Shown here: in pieces, positions 52,237 to 58,895 of the stretch
How positions within the stretch are numbered: position 1 is the first letter of the stretch
How the letters are laid out: every line of letters starts with the position of its first letter
Assembly: GCA_036278875.1 (NCBI GenBank)
Contig: DASUKF010000036.1
Location: 1-58,895, forward strand
DNA length: 58,895 bases
Source: JANWLD01 sp036278875
GTDB lineage: Bacteria > Patescibacteriota > Saccharimonadia > Saccharimonadales > 2-12-FULL-41-12
Direction: 5' to 3'
Position numbers and translations under genes: made by a program
Notes under the pieces: model-generated
What the model saw: only the letters and a program-made list of their open reading frames with translations
The model's database searches: none
What the model was told of the DNA's origin: nothing

Positions 52237-52255
52237 GAGGTGGATATTATAAGTC

Positions 52256-53206
52256 TTAAAAGTCGGACGAGCTCTTTATTGCTATAACTATTTTAGCTCG
52301 TGTTAGGCCGTTTTCGCGAGCCTCAAACGCTTCTTTTATATTATCGAGCTGGAAAACCTTGCTTACTTGCGGCGTTACCGCGCCGTTTTCGACCAGCTCC
52401 GTAAGTCTGTTCAGTTTTTCGGTATTTACCTTTGTAGCTTGCATAATGGCTGTTATACCCAGCTCTTCGGCCTTAATCTCATCGGGCTGCGCAATCATTG
52501 ATACGGCAACCCCGCCCTTTTTTACAACGTCAAATGATTTATTAAAATCACTGCCGCCCACAGTGTCAAAAACCGCATCAAAACCAGATAAAACTTTTGA
52601 AAAATCTTCGCTCTTATAGTCAATGATTTGGTCTGCCCCTAAGCTTTTTACCAAATCCATGCCGTCTGCAGTAGCAGTCGTAGCCACATATGCTCCCAGA
52701 TGTTTTGCAATCTGTATGGCAATAGTTCCAATGCCTCCGGCTCCGCCATGGATGAAAATCTTTTGACCTGATACTAGATTTATATGTTCGCTAATAGCCT
52801 GAAGCGCACTGACTCCGACCAGCGGCAGTGACGCCGCCTGATTGAAATCAAGGTTTTTCGGCATTCGGGCAATCTGCTTTGCTGAAGTCGCGGCAAACTC
52901 GGCAAAAGCCCCGCTGTTTCCGGCAACCACGCTTGCCTGGCCATAAATTTTATCACCTTTGCTAAAACCATCCACAGCCTCACCCAGCTCTGCTATTACT
53001 CCGGCGATATCGCCCCCTAGCGTAGCAGGAAATTTGAGCGGCATCGTTTCTTTGACAAACCCTTTCCGGACAGTCGTATCAAACGGATTAAGGCTGGAAG
53101 CATAAACCTCGACCAGTACTTTCTTTGGCTTTAACTCCGGTATTTCCATCTCATTTATTTGCATGACCGAGGGGTCACCGTATCCGTTAATCTGAGCTGC
53201 TTTCAT
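52256..53206 (-). CDS. NADP-dependent quinone-oxidoreductase-like MDR enzyme
   Basis: 316 residues of the zinc-free medium-chain dehydrogenase type. A GroES-like N-terminal domain (EVYASSLNPFDTTVRKG; LGGDIAGVIAELG) is followed by the Rossmann motif IHGGAGGIGTIAIQIAKHLGA (part quoted) and a C-terminal LTELVENGAVTPQV. Such enzymes reduce quinones or unsaturated carbonyls with NADPH. A strong AAAGGAGG ribosome binding site precedes the ATG. It ends 38 nt before pheS, which has its own extended -10. Confidence 0.93.
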   Translation of the reverse strand: MKAAQINGYGDPSVMQINEMEIPELKPKKVLVEVYASSLNPFDTTVRKGFVKETMPLKFPATLGGDIAGVIAELGEAVDGFSKGDKIYGQASVVAGNSGAFAEFAATSAKQIARMPKNLDFNQAASLPLVGVSALQAISEHINLVSGQKIFIHGGAGGIGTIAIQIAKHLGAYVATTATADGMDLVKSLGADQIIDYKSEDFSKVLSGFDAVFDTVGGSDFNKSFDVVKKGGVAVSMIAQPDEIKAEELGITAIMQATKVNTEKLNRLTELVENGAVTPQVSKVFQLDNIKEAFEARENGLTRAKIVIAIKSSSDF

Positions 53207-53240
53207 GTTCCTCCTTTATGCCTATGATACCATTACAAAC

Positions 53241-53738
53241 ATGGCGAATTTTTCATTTGATGTAGTAAATAACTATGACAAGGCGGAGATAAACAACGTC
53301 TTCGACCAGGCCAAAAAAGAGTTGGCTAACCGCTATGATCTGAAAGGCACTTCGGCAAGCCTGGAATGGCTGGACTCCGACAAGTCAGGTCTGCTGATAA
53401 CCGGCGACAATGATTATCATATAGAAGCCGTCACCGACCTGGTGCGCAAAAAATTAGCGGCCCGGAACCAGAGTCAGAAAGTTCTCGATACTTCAAAAGA
53501 ACCGGTAACGTCGAATATGAAGATTAGCAAGGAAATCAGATTCAAATCCGGGCTCAAAGGTGATGATGCCAAGAAGATTACCAAACTCATCCGCGACAGT
53601 TACCCGAAGGTGAAGGCCCAGATTCAGGGCGAAGAAATACGTATAACCAGCGCTAAGAAAGACGAGCTCCAAGCAGTCATGAGCCTGCTTAGAAAGCAGG
53701 ATTTTGACTTTCCTCTGAACTTTATCAATTTCCGCTAA
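53241..53738 (+). CDS. YajQ family nucleotide-binding protein
   Basis: 165 residues from the ATG at 53241 (MANFSFDVV), the usual YajQ start; an upstream frame adds unrelated residues. NRYDLKGTSASLEW, QKVLDTSKEPVTSNMK and a final LPLNFxNFR-like end (FPLNFINFR) are diagnostic. YajQ proteins are two-ferredoxin-like-fold proteins that bind nucleotides, including cyclic di-GMP in some species. Confidence 0.95.
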   Translation: MANFSFDVVNNYDKAEINNVFDQAKKELANRYDLKGTSASLEWLDSDKSGLLITGDNDYHIEAVTDLVRKKLAARNQSQKVLDTSKEPVTSNMKISKEIRFKSGLKGDDAKKITKLIRDSYPKVKAQIQGEEIRITSAKKDELQAVMSLLRKQDFDFPLNFINFR

Positions 53739-53752
53739 AGCGCTAGAGCTTA

Positions 53753-53758
53753 TATAGT
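53753..53758 (+). promoter_or_regulatory. -10 box of the glycosidase gene (leaderless)
   Basis: TATAGT ends 6 nt before the ATG at 53765 and directly abuts an earlier ATG at 53759. The spacing favours 53765 as the start and a leaderless mRNA. No clear -35. Confidence 0.45.
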
Positions 53759-53764
53759 ATGGTC

Positions 53765-55090
53765 ATGAACTTTGATAACACGGAGATTAAAGCCGTTTGT
53801 CAAAAAGTATTAGATGATAACTGGCGCTCGGGCTACACCATACCATCAAGCGGCATGTATCCGCACCAGTGGCTATGGGACAGCTGTTTCACGGCTATAG
53901 GACTCAGGCATTTCAACCTTGAGCACGCCCAACAGGAACTACTGTCGCTAGCACGCGGACAATGGCAGAACGGTATGTTGCCGAATATGATTTTTGCCGG
54001 TGACGCACGTTATCATCAGGACCGCGAAGTCTGGAAAAGCAGCATCAACCCTAATGCCCCGAACGGTATCGCCACCACCGGAATAACCCAGCCGCCGATG
54101 CTGGCCGAAGCGGTAGTGCGAGTAGGCGAAAAGCTCACGCCTGAACAGCGCGTGGACTGGTATAACAAGATGTATCCTATGCTCAGTGCATATCATACCT
54201 GGCTTTATGCAGAGAGAGATCCGCACGACGAAGGGCTGGTTCTGCAAGTCCATCCTTATGAAACCGGACTGGATAACACACCGCCGATGATTGCCGAGAT
54301 TTTTGAGCATCATCAGCCGTGGTGGATAAACATATTCAGGTTCGTCCCCACCGAACTGATAGTCAATTTCTTCAGGAGAGATTTAAAGCACATACGCTCG
54401 ACAGACAGGATGAGCAACACCGAGGTGATGCTTTATTACGACATCGTCAAGCGCCTGAAACGCAAGCAATACGACATAGAACATATCCTGCCGCATGCCA
54501 AGATACTGTTCGAGGACCTGACATTCAACTGCATCCTTATACGAGCCAACAAACACTTGCAGGATATCGCCGAAATCATCGACAGGCCGCTGTCATTGTT
54601 TTTGATTGAAAAAATGCAAAAAGCCGAATCCGCCATAGACAGTTTCTGGAATCCGTACGAAGAAGAGTATTTTTCCAGGAATTTCATCACCCGCGAACCT
54701 ACCAAAATCAGCACTATAGCCTGTCTGATACCGCTATATAGCGGCGCCATACGTCCGGAACGGGCCGCTCAGATAGTCAAGAAACTTCACGATCATAAGA
54801 AGTTCGACGCTTCTTTCCCCGTACCCACCGTTCCCCTGGATTCGACCTGGTTCCACGAGCACAAATACTGGCAGGGTCCGGTTTGGCTTAATACCAACTG
54901 GTTGATAGTCCAGGGACTCAAAAGTTACGGCTTCGACCAGGAAGCCAGACGGATAATAAGCTCCAGTCTGCAATTGGTTAGCGACCATGGACCTTATGAA
55001 TATTTCTCACCGCTGGACGGTTCGCCCTCCGGCGCTCGGAACTTCAGTTGGACGGCTGCCCTGGCCCTGGATATGCTCTATTTACCCTGA
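53765..55090 (+). CDS. Trehalase/GH63-like glycoside hydrolase family protein
   Basis: 441 residues from the ATG at 53765; the ATG at 53759 would add two. The (alpha/alpha)6-barrel pattern of the GH37/63/mannosylglycerate-hydrolase group is visible: MYPHQWLWDSCF, QWQNGMLPNMIF, the acid region PYETGLDNTPPM (probable catalytic Asp), HKYWQGPVWLNTNWLI and a late GARNFSWTAALALDML. No signal peptide. It probably splits a small glycoside or glucosylglycerate-type solute; the substrate is not known. Its 3' end overlaps the convergent DUF5665 gene by 13 nt. Confidence 0.88.
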   Translation: MNFDNTEIKAVCQKVLDDNWRSGYTIPSSGMYPHQWLWDSCFTAIGLRHFNLEHAQQELLSLARGQWQNGMLPNMIFAGDARYHQDREVWKSSINPNAPNGIATTGITQPPMLAEAVVRVGEKLTPEQRVDWYNKMYPMLSAYHTWLYAERDPHDEGLVLQVHPYETGLDNTPPMIAEIFEHHQPWWINIFRFVPTELIVNFFRRDLKHIRSTDRMSNTEVMLYYDIVKRLKRKQYDIEHILPHAKILFEDLTFNCILIRANKHLQDIAEIIDRPLSLFLIEKMQKAESAIDSFWNPYEEEYFSRNFITREPTKISTIACLIPLYSGAIRPERAAQIVKKLHDHKKFDASFPVPTVPLDSTWFHEHKYWQGPVWLNTNWLIVQGLKSYGFDQEARRIISSSLQLVSDHGPYEYFSPLDGSPSGARNFSWTAALALDMLYLP

Positions 55091-55344
55091 TGCTGCTGGA
55101 TGGTTTGCCGTGCATTGTCTATAGTCGGGCCTATCAGGGGTACCGTATCGAATAAAGACAATATCCATAGTAGCAGCGCTATCAGTACCGTCGCGCCTAT
55201 AACCGTTCCGGCACCGACTACGACTCCGCGGAAAAAATTGTGCAAATAATAGCTTCTTCTGTCTACATATTCAGCGCGGGTCAATATCTGCGCCAGATGG
55301 GTCGCATCCAGCATTTGTTTCTTGGGTTTGCCCGACTTTGCCAT
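55078..55344 (-). CDS. DUF5665-like membrane protein
   Basis: 88 residues. A soluble N-terminal helix (about 10-35) and one or two hydrophobic helices (about 40-62) followed by PLIGPTIDNARQ match the DUF5665 layout (NFFRGVVVGAGTVIG; function unknown). Overlaps the end of the convergent glycosidase gene. Confidence 0.72.
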   Translation of the reverse strand: MAKSGKPKKQMLDATHLAQILTRAEYVDRRSYYLHNFFRGVVVGAGTVIGATVLIALLLWILSLFDTVPLIGPTIDNARQTIQQHQGK

Positions 55345-55391
55345 AGCCTTTATGATAGCAGGTTTGTATTATAAATATTCCAAGGAGGTTC

Positions 55392-56063
55392 ATGGAAGCA
55401 GACCGAGAACAATATCCGGATCCGGCCGATGTCGCAGGCAATTTCGACAAGTTTATTTTCGGAGTCATCAGCCGGCTTAACGAGCGTGAGGCTCAAAGGC
55501 TTAATGATTTGAGCGATTTTTTCGTCGATGCATTGGAACTGGCAGATAATACAGCTGAATGCAATGCGGCGTTGGCAGCTACAGAGCGGGCCGATTTGAA
55601 TATGGACGGCAGGGTTGTCATGATGCCCGCTTCCGCGCCCAAGGATATGACGGATGGCAGATACAGGAAGTTTGCAGCCGGTTTCCGTATTTATAAGAAT
55701 ATAGAACCTGCAGGCAGTGTCCCCATAACCCGGGATGAGCTTCACGCGCTTAAAAAACTGCCTAAAATCAATTCCCGTACAGAATACGAGGCCCTGCTTT
55801 ATATCGGCCGGTTTCCCGGCATCGATGATATCTCAACCCATGCAGTCAAACCGGCATTCATCCGCATGCTGGTTCTGTTCCCGGGACTGACGAAAGATCT
55901 GGTGGCGAAAATGAGCGGCTCGCCCGATAAAGATATGGAGCAGGTACTTATTCCGGAGCTTTTCGTCGCTTACCAGCTGATGTCGCGGCTGGTAGATGAA
56001 AGCGACATAGATGTAGCCAGGGAAAGCGAACCTGCTCCGGACGCGGATTACCTGCTTCGCTAA
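55392..56063 (+). CDS. Hypothetical protein, 223 aa
   Basis: A strong AAGGAGG sequence precedes the ATG. The protein is soluble and acidic, largely helical, with a beta-rich middle (DGRVVMMPASAPKDMTDGRY). No recognised family. It is followed on the same strand by another unknown gene that has its own promoter. Confidence 0.7.
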   Translation: MEADREQYPDPADVAGNFDKFIFGVISRLNEREAQRLNDLSDFFVDALELADNTAECNAALAATERADLNMDGRVVMMPASAPKDMTDGRYRKFAAGFRIYKNIEPAGSVPITRDELHALKKLPKINSRTEYEALLYIGRFPGIDDISTHAVKPAFIRMLVLFPGLTKDLVAKMSGSPDKDMEQVLIPELFVAYQLMSRLVDESDIDVARESEPAPDADYLLR

Positions 56064-56076
56064 GTAAAACATCTAT

Positions 56077-56105
56077 TTGAAAATATTATTAATATGGTAT
56101 ATAAT
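56077..56105 (+). promoter_or_regulatory. Promoter of the 129-aa unknown gene
   Basis: TTGAAA (56077-56082), 17-nt spacer, TATAAT (56100-56105). A leader of about 17 nt carries AAAAGGA, 7 nt before the ATG at 56129. Confidence 0.75.
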
Positions 56106-56128
56106 ATGATTATTAAAAGGAACTAGCG

Positions 56129-56518
56129 ATGAGTGAAAGAAGCGGAGAAATTACTAAGATAAGGGATCTTCTTAGGCACGGAGGCAAAGGGTCTTCAGTG
56201 CTTCTCGTCAGTCCTCCGTTAAAAACTGGTGAAATGCACGCTTTATTGATGGACAGTGAGCGCCTGGACGAAGAATCGGAACTAACCGCCAAGCAGAAGG
56301 CAACAATAAGAGCTCTGCGCGAAACCGGAGCCATGCCGTCTGTTTCAATAGTCAGCGAAAACGCGAAGATAGATGAAACCGAAGGCACATTGCTTGTCTA
56401 TGAACGCCAGGATGGCGACTCTACCGTTGCAGTCATGGCCAATCTAGGCAAAGCCATCAGCGGCCTGCGCGAGCAACACGACTTTACGATAAGTACCTAC
56501 CCCGGTATCGAAACCTAA
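56129..56518 (+). CDS. Hypothetical protein, 129 aa
   Basis: Soluble alpha/beta protein, no signal, no cysteines: KIRDLLRHGGKGSSVLLVSPP, then a helical charged part and two beta strands (EGTLLVYERQDG, STVAVMANLG). I do not recognise the family. It has a strong promoter of its own and ends 20 nt before the rmuC stop on the other strand. Confidence 0.7.
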   Translation: MSERSGEITKIRDLLRHGGKGSSVLLVSPPLKTGEMHALLMDSERLDEESELTAKQKATIRALRETGAMPSVSIVSENAKIDETEGTLLVYERQDGDSTVAVMANLGKAISGLREQHDFTISTYPGIET

Positions 56519-56538
56519 CCATAGGATTGCGGTCTCCC

Positions 56539-57585
56539 TTAATCCAGACGCTTTTTCGAAGGTTCTTCCAGGTCCAGCTGGGATTTGTTGGAAATCTGGT
56601 CGACCACTTTGGTAAGCTGCCTGCTTCTGGTACCTTCGACTTCCAGATAAGTCTTCTGGGCCGTTTCAATCTGCTTGCCAAGCCGTTCCATACTGCCGCC
56701 GAATTTCTCATACTCAGACTGAAACTTGGTAATCAGTCCTAATATTTCCTGCAGTCCTTTCTCGTAGCCGAAGTTGCGGTAAGCCTGCAGCACCAGGCGC
56801 AAAACGGCTGTGAAACCGAACGGTCCGGTCAGCACCACCTTGCGCTGGTTGGAATATTCGTTCAGCTCTGGCAGTTTTTCGTAGATAAAGCTGAATATCA
56901 TTTCGTTCGGTATGAACATTACCGCGAAATCCAAAGTGTTCTTCTGCGGGTCGATATAATCTTTCGAAGCAATCTGATTTATCTTGGTCTGCACATCCGT
57001 CTTGAAGGCCGTAATCGCCTCTTTCTTAGAGGCGTCAGTCTTGGCCTCCTGGTACGCTATCAGGTTGGTAAAAGGGAATTTGGCATCGATATTCAGCCGG
57101 GAGCCGTCCGGCAGGTTTATGGTAAAGTCCGGCCGGCCCTCGCCGGAAGCAGTCTGCTTGGTGTAGTTCACTTTTTCCACGAACCCTGCGGCCAGCAGCA
57201 GGTCTTCCGCTACCTGCTCGCCCCATTTGCCGCGGAGCTGATTGTTCGAAAGAACTTTGCGTAATCCTTCGGTAGAAGCCTGCAGGCCCTCGGTAATCTT
57301 GGCCGTATTCGCCAACTGTTCGCGGATAGCCGCGTTCTGGTCTTTCAGGCTGCCTATCTGCTCGCGGCTGGTTTTCAGCTCCCTTTGCAGGTTTTTCACC
57401 GTAGCATCCAGAAGTTTCTGATTGCTGTCTAGCAAGCCTTTTACTCCGGATTCTATCTCTTCGCGGCTACCCTTTCTCTGCTCATTGTTCAGATTGGTCA
57501 GGCGCAGTATCAACTGCTGGCCGACGAAATATATGGCCATACCTATTATCAGCGCCGCAACTATTACTGCTACTACTATCTCCAT
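56539..57585 (-). CDS. rmuC: DNA recombination protein RmuC family
   Basis: 348 residues. One N-terminal transmembrane helix (about 2-20), a long coiled coil (30-115), then the RmuC nuclease-like domain with LRGKWGEQVAEDLLLAAGF and RLNIDAKFPFTNLIAY, which carry the PD-(D/E)XK-type residues. The family limits DNA inversions between short inverted repeats. It starts 34 nt after the end of the ZIP transporter gene on the same strand. Confidence 0.95.
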   Translation of the reverse strand: MEIVVAVIVAALIIGMAIYFVGQQLILRLTNLNNEQRKGSREEIESGVKGLLDSNQKLLDATVKNLQRELKTSREQIGSLKDQNAAIREQLANTAKITEGLQASTEGLRKVLSNNQLRGKWGEQVAEDLLLAAGFVEKVNYTKQTASGEGRPDFTINLPDGSRLNIDAKFPFTNLIAYQEAKTDASKKEAITAFKTDVQTKINQIASKDYIDPQKNTLDFAVMFIPNEMIFSFIYEKLPELNEYSNQRKVVLTGPFGFTAVLRLVLQAYRNFGYEKGLQEILGLITKFQSEYEKFGGSMERLGKQIETAQKTYLEVEGTRSRQLTKVVDQISNKSQLDLEEPSKKRLD

Positions 57586-57619
57586 ATATTCTTATTGTAA
57601 TGTAAGACTATCCAGCAGG

Positions 57620-58351
57620 CTAGAAACCACTCACCCGGGTAACGCCTAAAATGAACAAAGCGCCGAGTACGGTCAGCAAAAAAGACGCTTTCAAAGAACT
57701 TTTACCATGAGCCTGCGGCATTATGTTGCTTGCGGCGATATAGAGTATGAAACCTGCAAAGAACCCCAGGTATACCGCCAGCACCGACTCTGAAAACGAG
57801 AGAGCCAAGCTTACCAGCCCGCCGATAACAGGCATGACAATCACGGCTGTCAGCCATTTCCTGATGTGCGCCAGTTTGTTCTTATTGACCAGCATAAATG
57901 TTGTTGTATCAAAACCGTCGGCGAAACGATGTCCGATTACAGCAATAGCTACGGTAACACCGACAGAGTTTCCGGCCTGAAAAGCGACTCCTATGCTAAG
58001 CCCGTCCAAAAAACTGTGGCCGGTAAGAGCGGCTGCGCGGGCCGTGCCCAGCCAGGGATGTCTGTGAGGGCCGTATTGTTCCTCGCCGGTTTCATGCAGC
58101 GGCACTAGCCTTTCAAAAAGATGAAACAGTAAGAATCCTATTACCAGAGCCAGCATTGGCCAGACCGGATCAAGATTCTTAAAACCGGCTATATTGAATA
58201 TTTCGGGTAAAAGGTCGAAAGCTACCAGGCCGAGCACTATGCCGGCGGTGAAGTCCACAGCCAAGTTGATTTTCCTGCGGCTTCTGATAGCCAGCACGCC
58301 GCCTGCGAGAGCCGCGATCGCCGCTAAAACCGTCAGTATGAAAACAGTCAT
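57620..58351 (-). CDS. ZIP family metal transporter
   Basis: 243 residues, seven or eight hydrophobic segments. The ZIP metal site is visible as GHSFLDGLSIG (TM4) and GHRFADGFDT (TM5), and the loop between TM3 and TM4 is His-rich (HETGEEQYGPHRHP). ZIP proteins import zinc, manganese or iron. It is leaderless, and its -35 lies in an operator shared in form with the divergent Fur-family gene, so zinc- or iron-responsive control is likely. Confidence 0.9.
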   Translation of the reverse strand: MTVFILTVLAAIAALAGGVLAIRSRRKINLAVDFTAGIVLGLVAFDLLPEIFNIAGFKNLDPVWPMLALVIGFLLFHLFERLVPLHETGEEQYGPHRHPWLGTARAAALTGHSFLDGLSIGVAFQAGNSVGVTVAIAVIGHRFADGFDTTTFMLVNKNKLAHIRKWLTAVIVMPVIGGLVSLALSFSESVLAVYLGFFAGFILYIAASNIMPQAHGKSSLKASFLLTVLGALFILGVTRVSGF

Positions 58352-58357
58352 ATTGAC

Positions 58358-58386
58358 ATAATATTAACATTAAATCCTTATCGCAA
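58358..58386 (-). promoter_or_regulatory. Leaderless promoter of the ZIP gene
   Basis: On the minus strand TTGCGA (58381-58386), 17-nt spacer, TATTAT (58358-58363), then 6 nt to the ATG at 58351. The -35 lies inside operator 1. Confidence 0.8.
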
Positions 58387-58398
58387 ATTTTTTGCAAT
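58380..58398. promoter_or_regulatory. Operator 1 (Fur/Zur-type inverted repeat)
   Basis: ATCGCA (58380-58385), 7 nt, TGCAAT (58393-58398): one mismatch from a perfect repeat, with the same AATTTTT-type centre as operator 2. It covers the -35 of the ZIP gene. Confidence 0.85.
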
Positions 58399-58440
58399 AT
58401 ATTATATTTTCTAAAAGATATAACCCACATTAACAGATAA

Positions 58441-58469
58441 ATCGTATTGCAAATTTTCTGCAATACGAT
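58441..58469. promoter_or_regulatory. Operator 2 (Fur/Zur-type inverted repeat)
   Basis: ATCGTATTGCA (58441-58451), 7 nt (AATTTTC), TGCAATACGAT (58459-58469): a perfect 11-bp inverted repeat. It covers the -35 and spacer of the Fur-family gene, implying autoregulation. Confidence 0.9.
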
Positions 58470-58476
58470 TTATACT
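58448..58476 (+). promoter_or_regulatory. Leaderless promoter of the Fur-family gene
   Basis: TTGCAA (58448-58453), 17-nt spacer, TATACT (58471-58476), then 6 nt to the GTG at 58483. Confidence 0.8.
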
Positions 58477-58482
58477 GGGGGA

Positions 58483-58895
58483 GTGAATAAGAATAGTTCG
58501 AATAACGTTTCCGGTAATGACTCCAGCAGTGCGGGCATAACGCTAAGCGATCTTAAGTTTGAAGAAATGTTAGATAAGAGACTGCTTCGCCTGACCGCCG
58601 AAAGAAAGACACTTTTCAGACATCTTGCCGGGCTGGAATCGCCGGTCAGTATAAAAGAGCTGGCCTCTTCCCTTTCAAGCCAAATGGACCAGGTTACGGT
58701 TTATCGCAACATTACCCTTTTCGAGGAGCTAGGTGTCATCAATAAGATTTATAGCGGCTGGAAATACCGGATAGAGCTGTCCGAACAGTTCCGTCCCCAT
58801 CACCACCACATGACGTGCACAAACTGCGGCAAAATCATACCTATATCTTTAGGCGAGCGTATGGAAAACGCTATAGAAAACTTCGGGCATAAACA
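58483..58895 (+). CDS. Fur-family metalloregulator (3' end outside window)
   Basis: 137 residues are visible, from the GTG at 58483. After a 22-residue Ser/Asn-rich leader comes a winged helix (ELASSLSSQMDQVTVYRNITLFEELG, part quoted), whose DQVTVYRNITLFEELG matches the Fur/Zur recognition helix, then the metal region HHHHMTCTNCGK with a CxxC for structural zinc. Fur-family dimers bind DNA with metal and repress uptake genes. Its place beside a ZIP importer, with matching operators on both promoters, points to a zinc (Zur-like) or iron sensor. The missing C-terminus should hold the second CxxC. Confidence 0.93.
   Translation, partial: MNKNSSNNVSGNDSSSAGITLSDLKFEEMLDKRLLRLTAERKTLFRHLAGLESPVSIKELASSLSSQMDQVTVYRNITLFEELGVINKIYSGWKYRIELSEQFRPHHHHMTCTNCGKIIPISLGERMENAIENFGHK

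Noticed and set aside
58352..58482. tRNA or small RNA in the larger intergenic gaps
   Set aside because: The gaps (up to about 130 nt, for example 12534-12657, 26580-26695, 46317-46440 and 58352-58482) hold promoters and operators; I saw no cloverleaf or T-loop sequence in them.
1..58895. CRISPR array, insertion sequence, prophage or plasmid origin
   Set aside because: No spaced direct repeats, transposase, integrase, terminal inverted repeats or phage structural genes were seen.

Overview
The window is a densely packed bacterial chromosome segment carrying 62 protein genes. I see no rRNA, tRNA, CRISPR array, insertion sequence or prophage, and no gene-free stretch longer than about 130 bases. 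The gene set suggests a reduced-genome Patescibacteria/CPR organism. Saccharibacteria-like is my best guess, at low confidence: there is no rRNA to place it. Pointers are many small hypothetical proteins shared with no obvious pathway, type IV pilus parts, a split transketolase, GatCAB, a malic enzyme, and sugar metabolism reduced to the pentose-phosphate and lower-glycolysis steps. TGA serves as a stop codon (for example at 44556-44558), so the UGA-glycine code of SR1/Gracilibacteria does not apply.

Layout. 1-8.4 kb: the end of a surface protein, then a minus-strand block with a PIN-TRAM protein, RadA, a membrane HExxH protein, ClpC under a perfect CIRCE operator, a lipoprotein and NusA. 8.5-20.6 kb: a stand-alone sigma-region-4-like protein divergent from an M1 aminopeptidase, a PgsA-like phospholipid enzyme, YraN, RNase HII, an HD protein, L19, malic enzyme, a PilB ATPase, a TrmH methyltransferase and a membrane CAP protein. 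20.6-30.9 kb: DnaE, a VIT-type transporter, two small envelope proteins, GalU, a lipoprotein and gatC-gatA-(HEPN-like)-gatB. 31-43.1 kb: a hydrolase-like protein, then UvrB and a long minus-strand run reading ppa, gap, rpiB, rpe, a pilin gene, transketolase N and C halves, class II aldolase, a PfkB kinase, an unknown protein, a LOG-like protein and uvrB. 43.2-58.9 kb: glycerophosphodiesterase plus a flavin reductase, a cupredoxin fold that has lost its copper ligands and is coupled to thioredoxin reductase, glutaredoxin, FKBP, a primary-type sigma factor with an unusual C-terminal extension, PheST, a quinone reductase, YajQ, a glycosidase, RmuC, and a ZIP transporter divergent from a Fur-family regulator.

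How the genes work together. The sugar block forms a nearly complete non-oxidative pentose-phosphate and triose route; malic enzyme, pyrophosphatase and GalU sit beside this metabolism. ClpC, FKBP, glutaredoxin and TrxB handle protein quality and thiol balance. PilB and the pilin belong to type IV pili.

Expression signals are the most distinctive layer. At least eight genes have a -10 box only 6-7 nt before the start codon, implying leaderless mRNAs, and others have leaders of a few nucleotides. Convergent genes meet at or within their stop codons, leaving no room for terminators between them, whereas two strong terminator-like hairpins lie inside coding sequences. The best candidates for new biology are the sigma factor with two LuxR-type helix-turn-helix-like repeats after region 4, the stand-alone sigma-4-like protein, the twin-operator ZIP/Fur locus, and the intragenic terminators.
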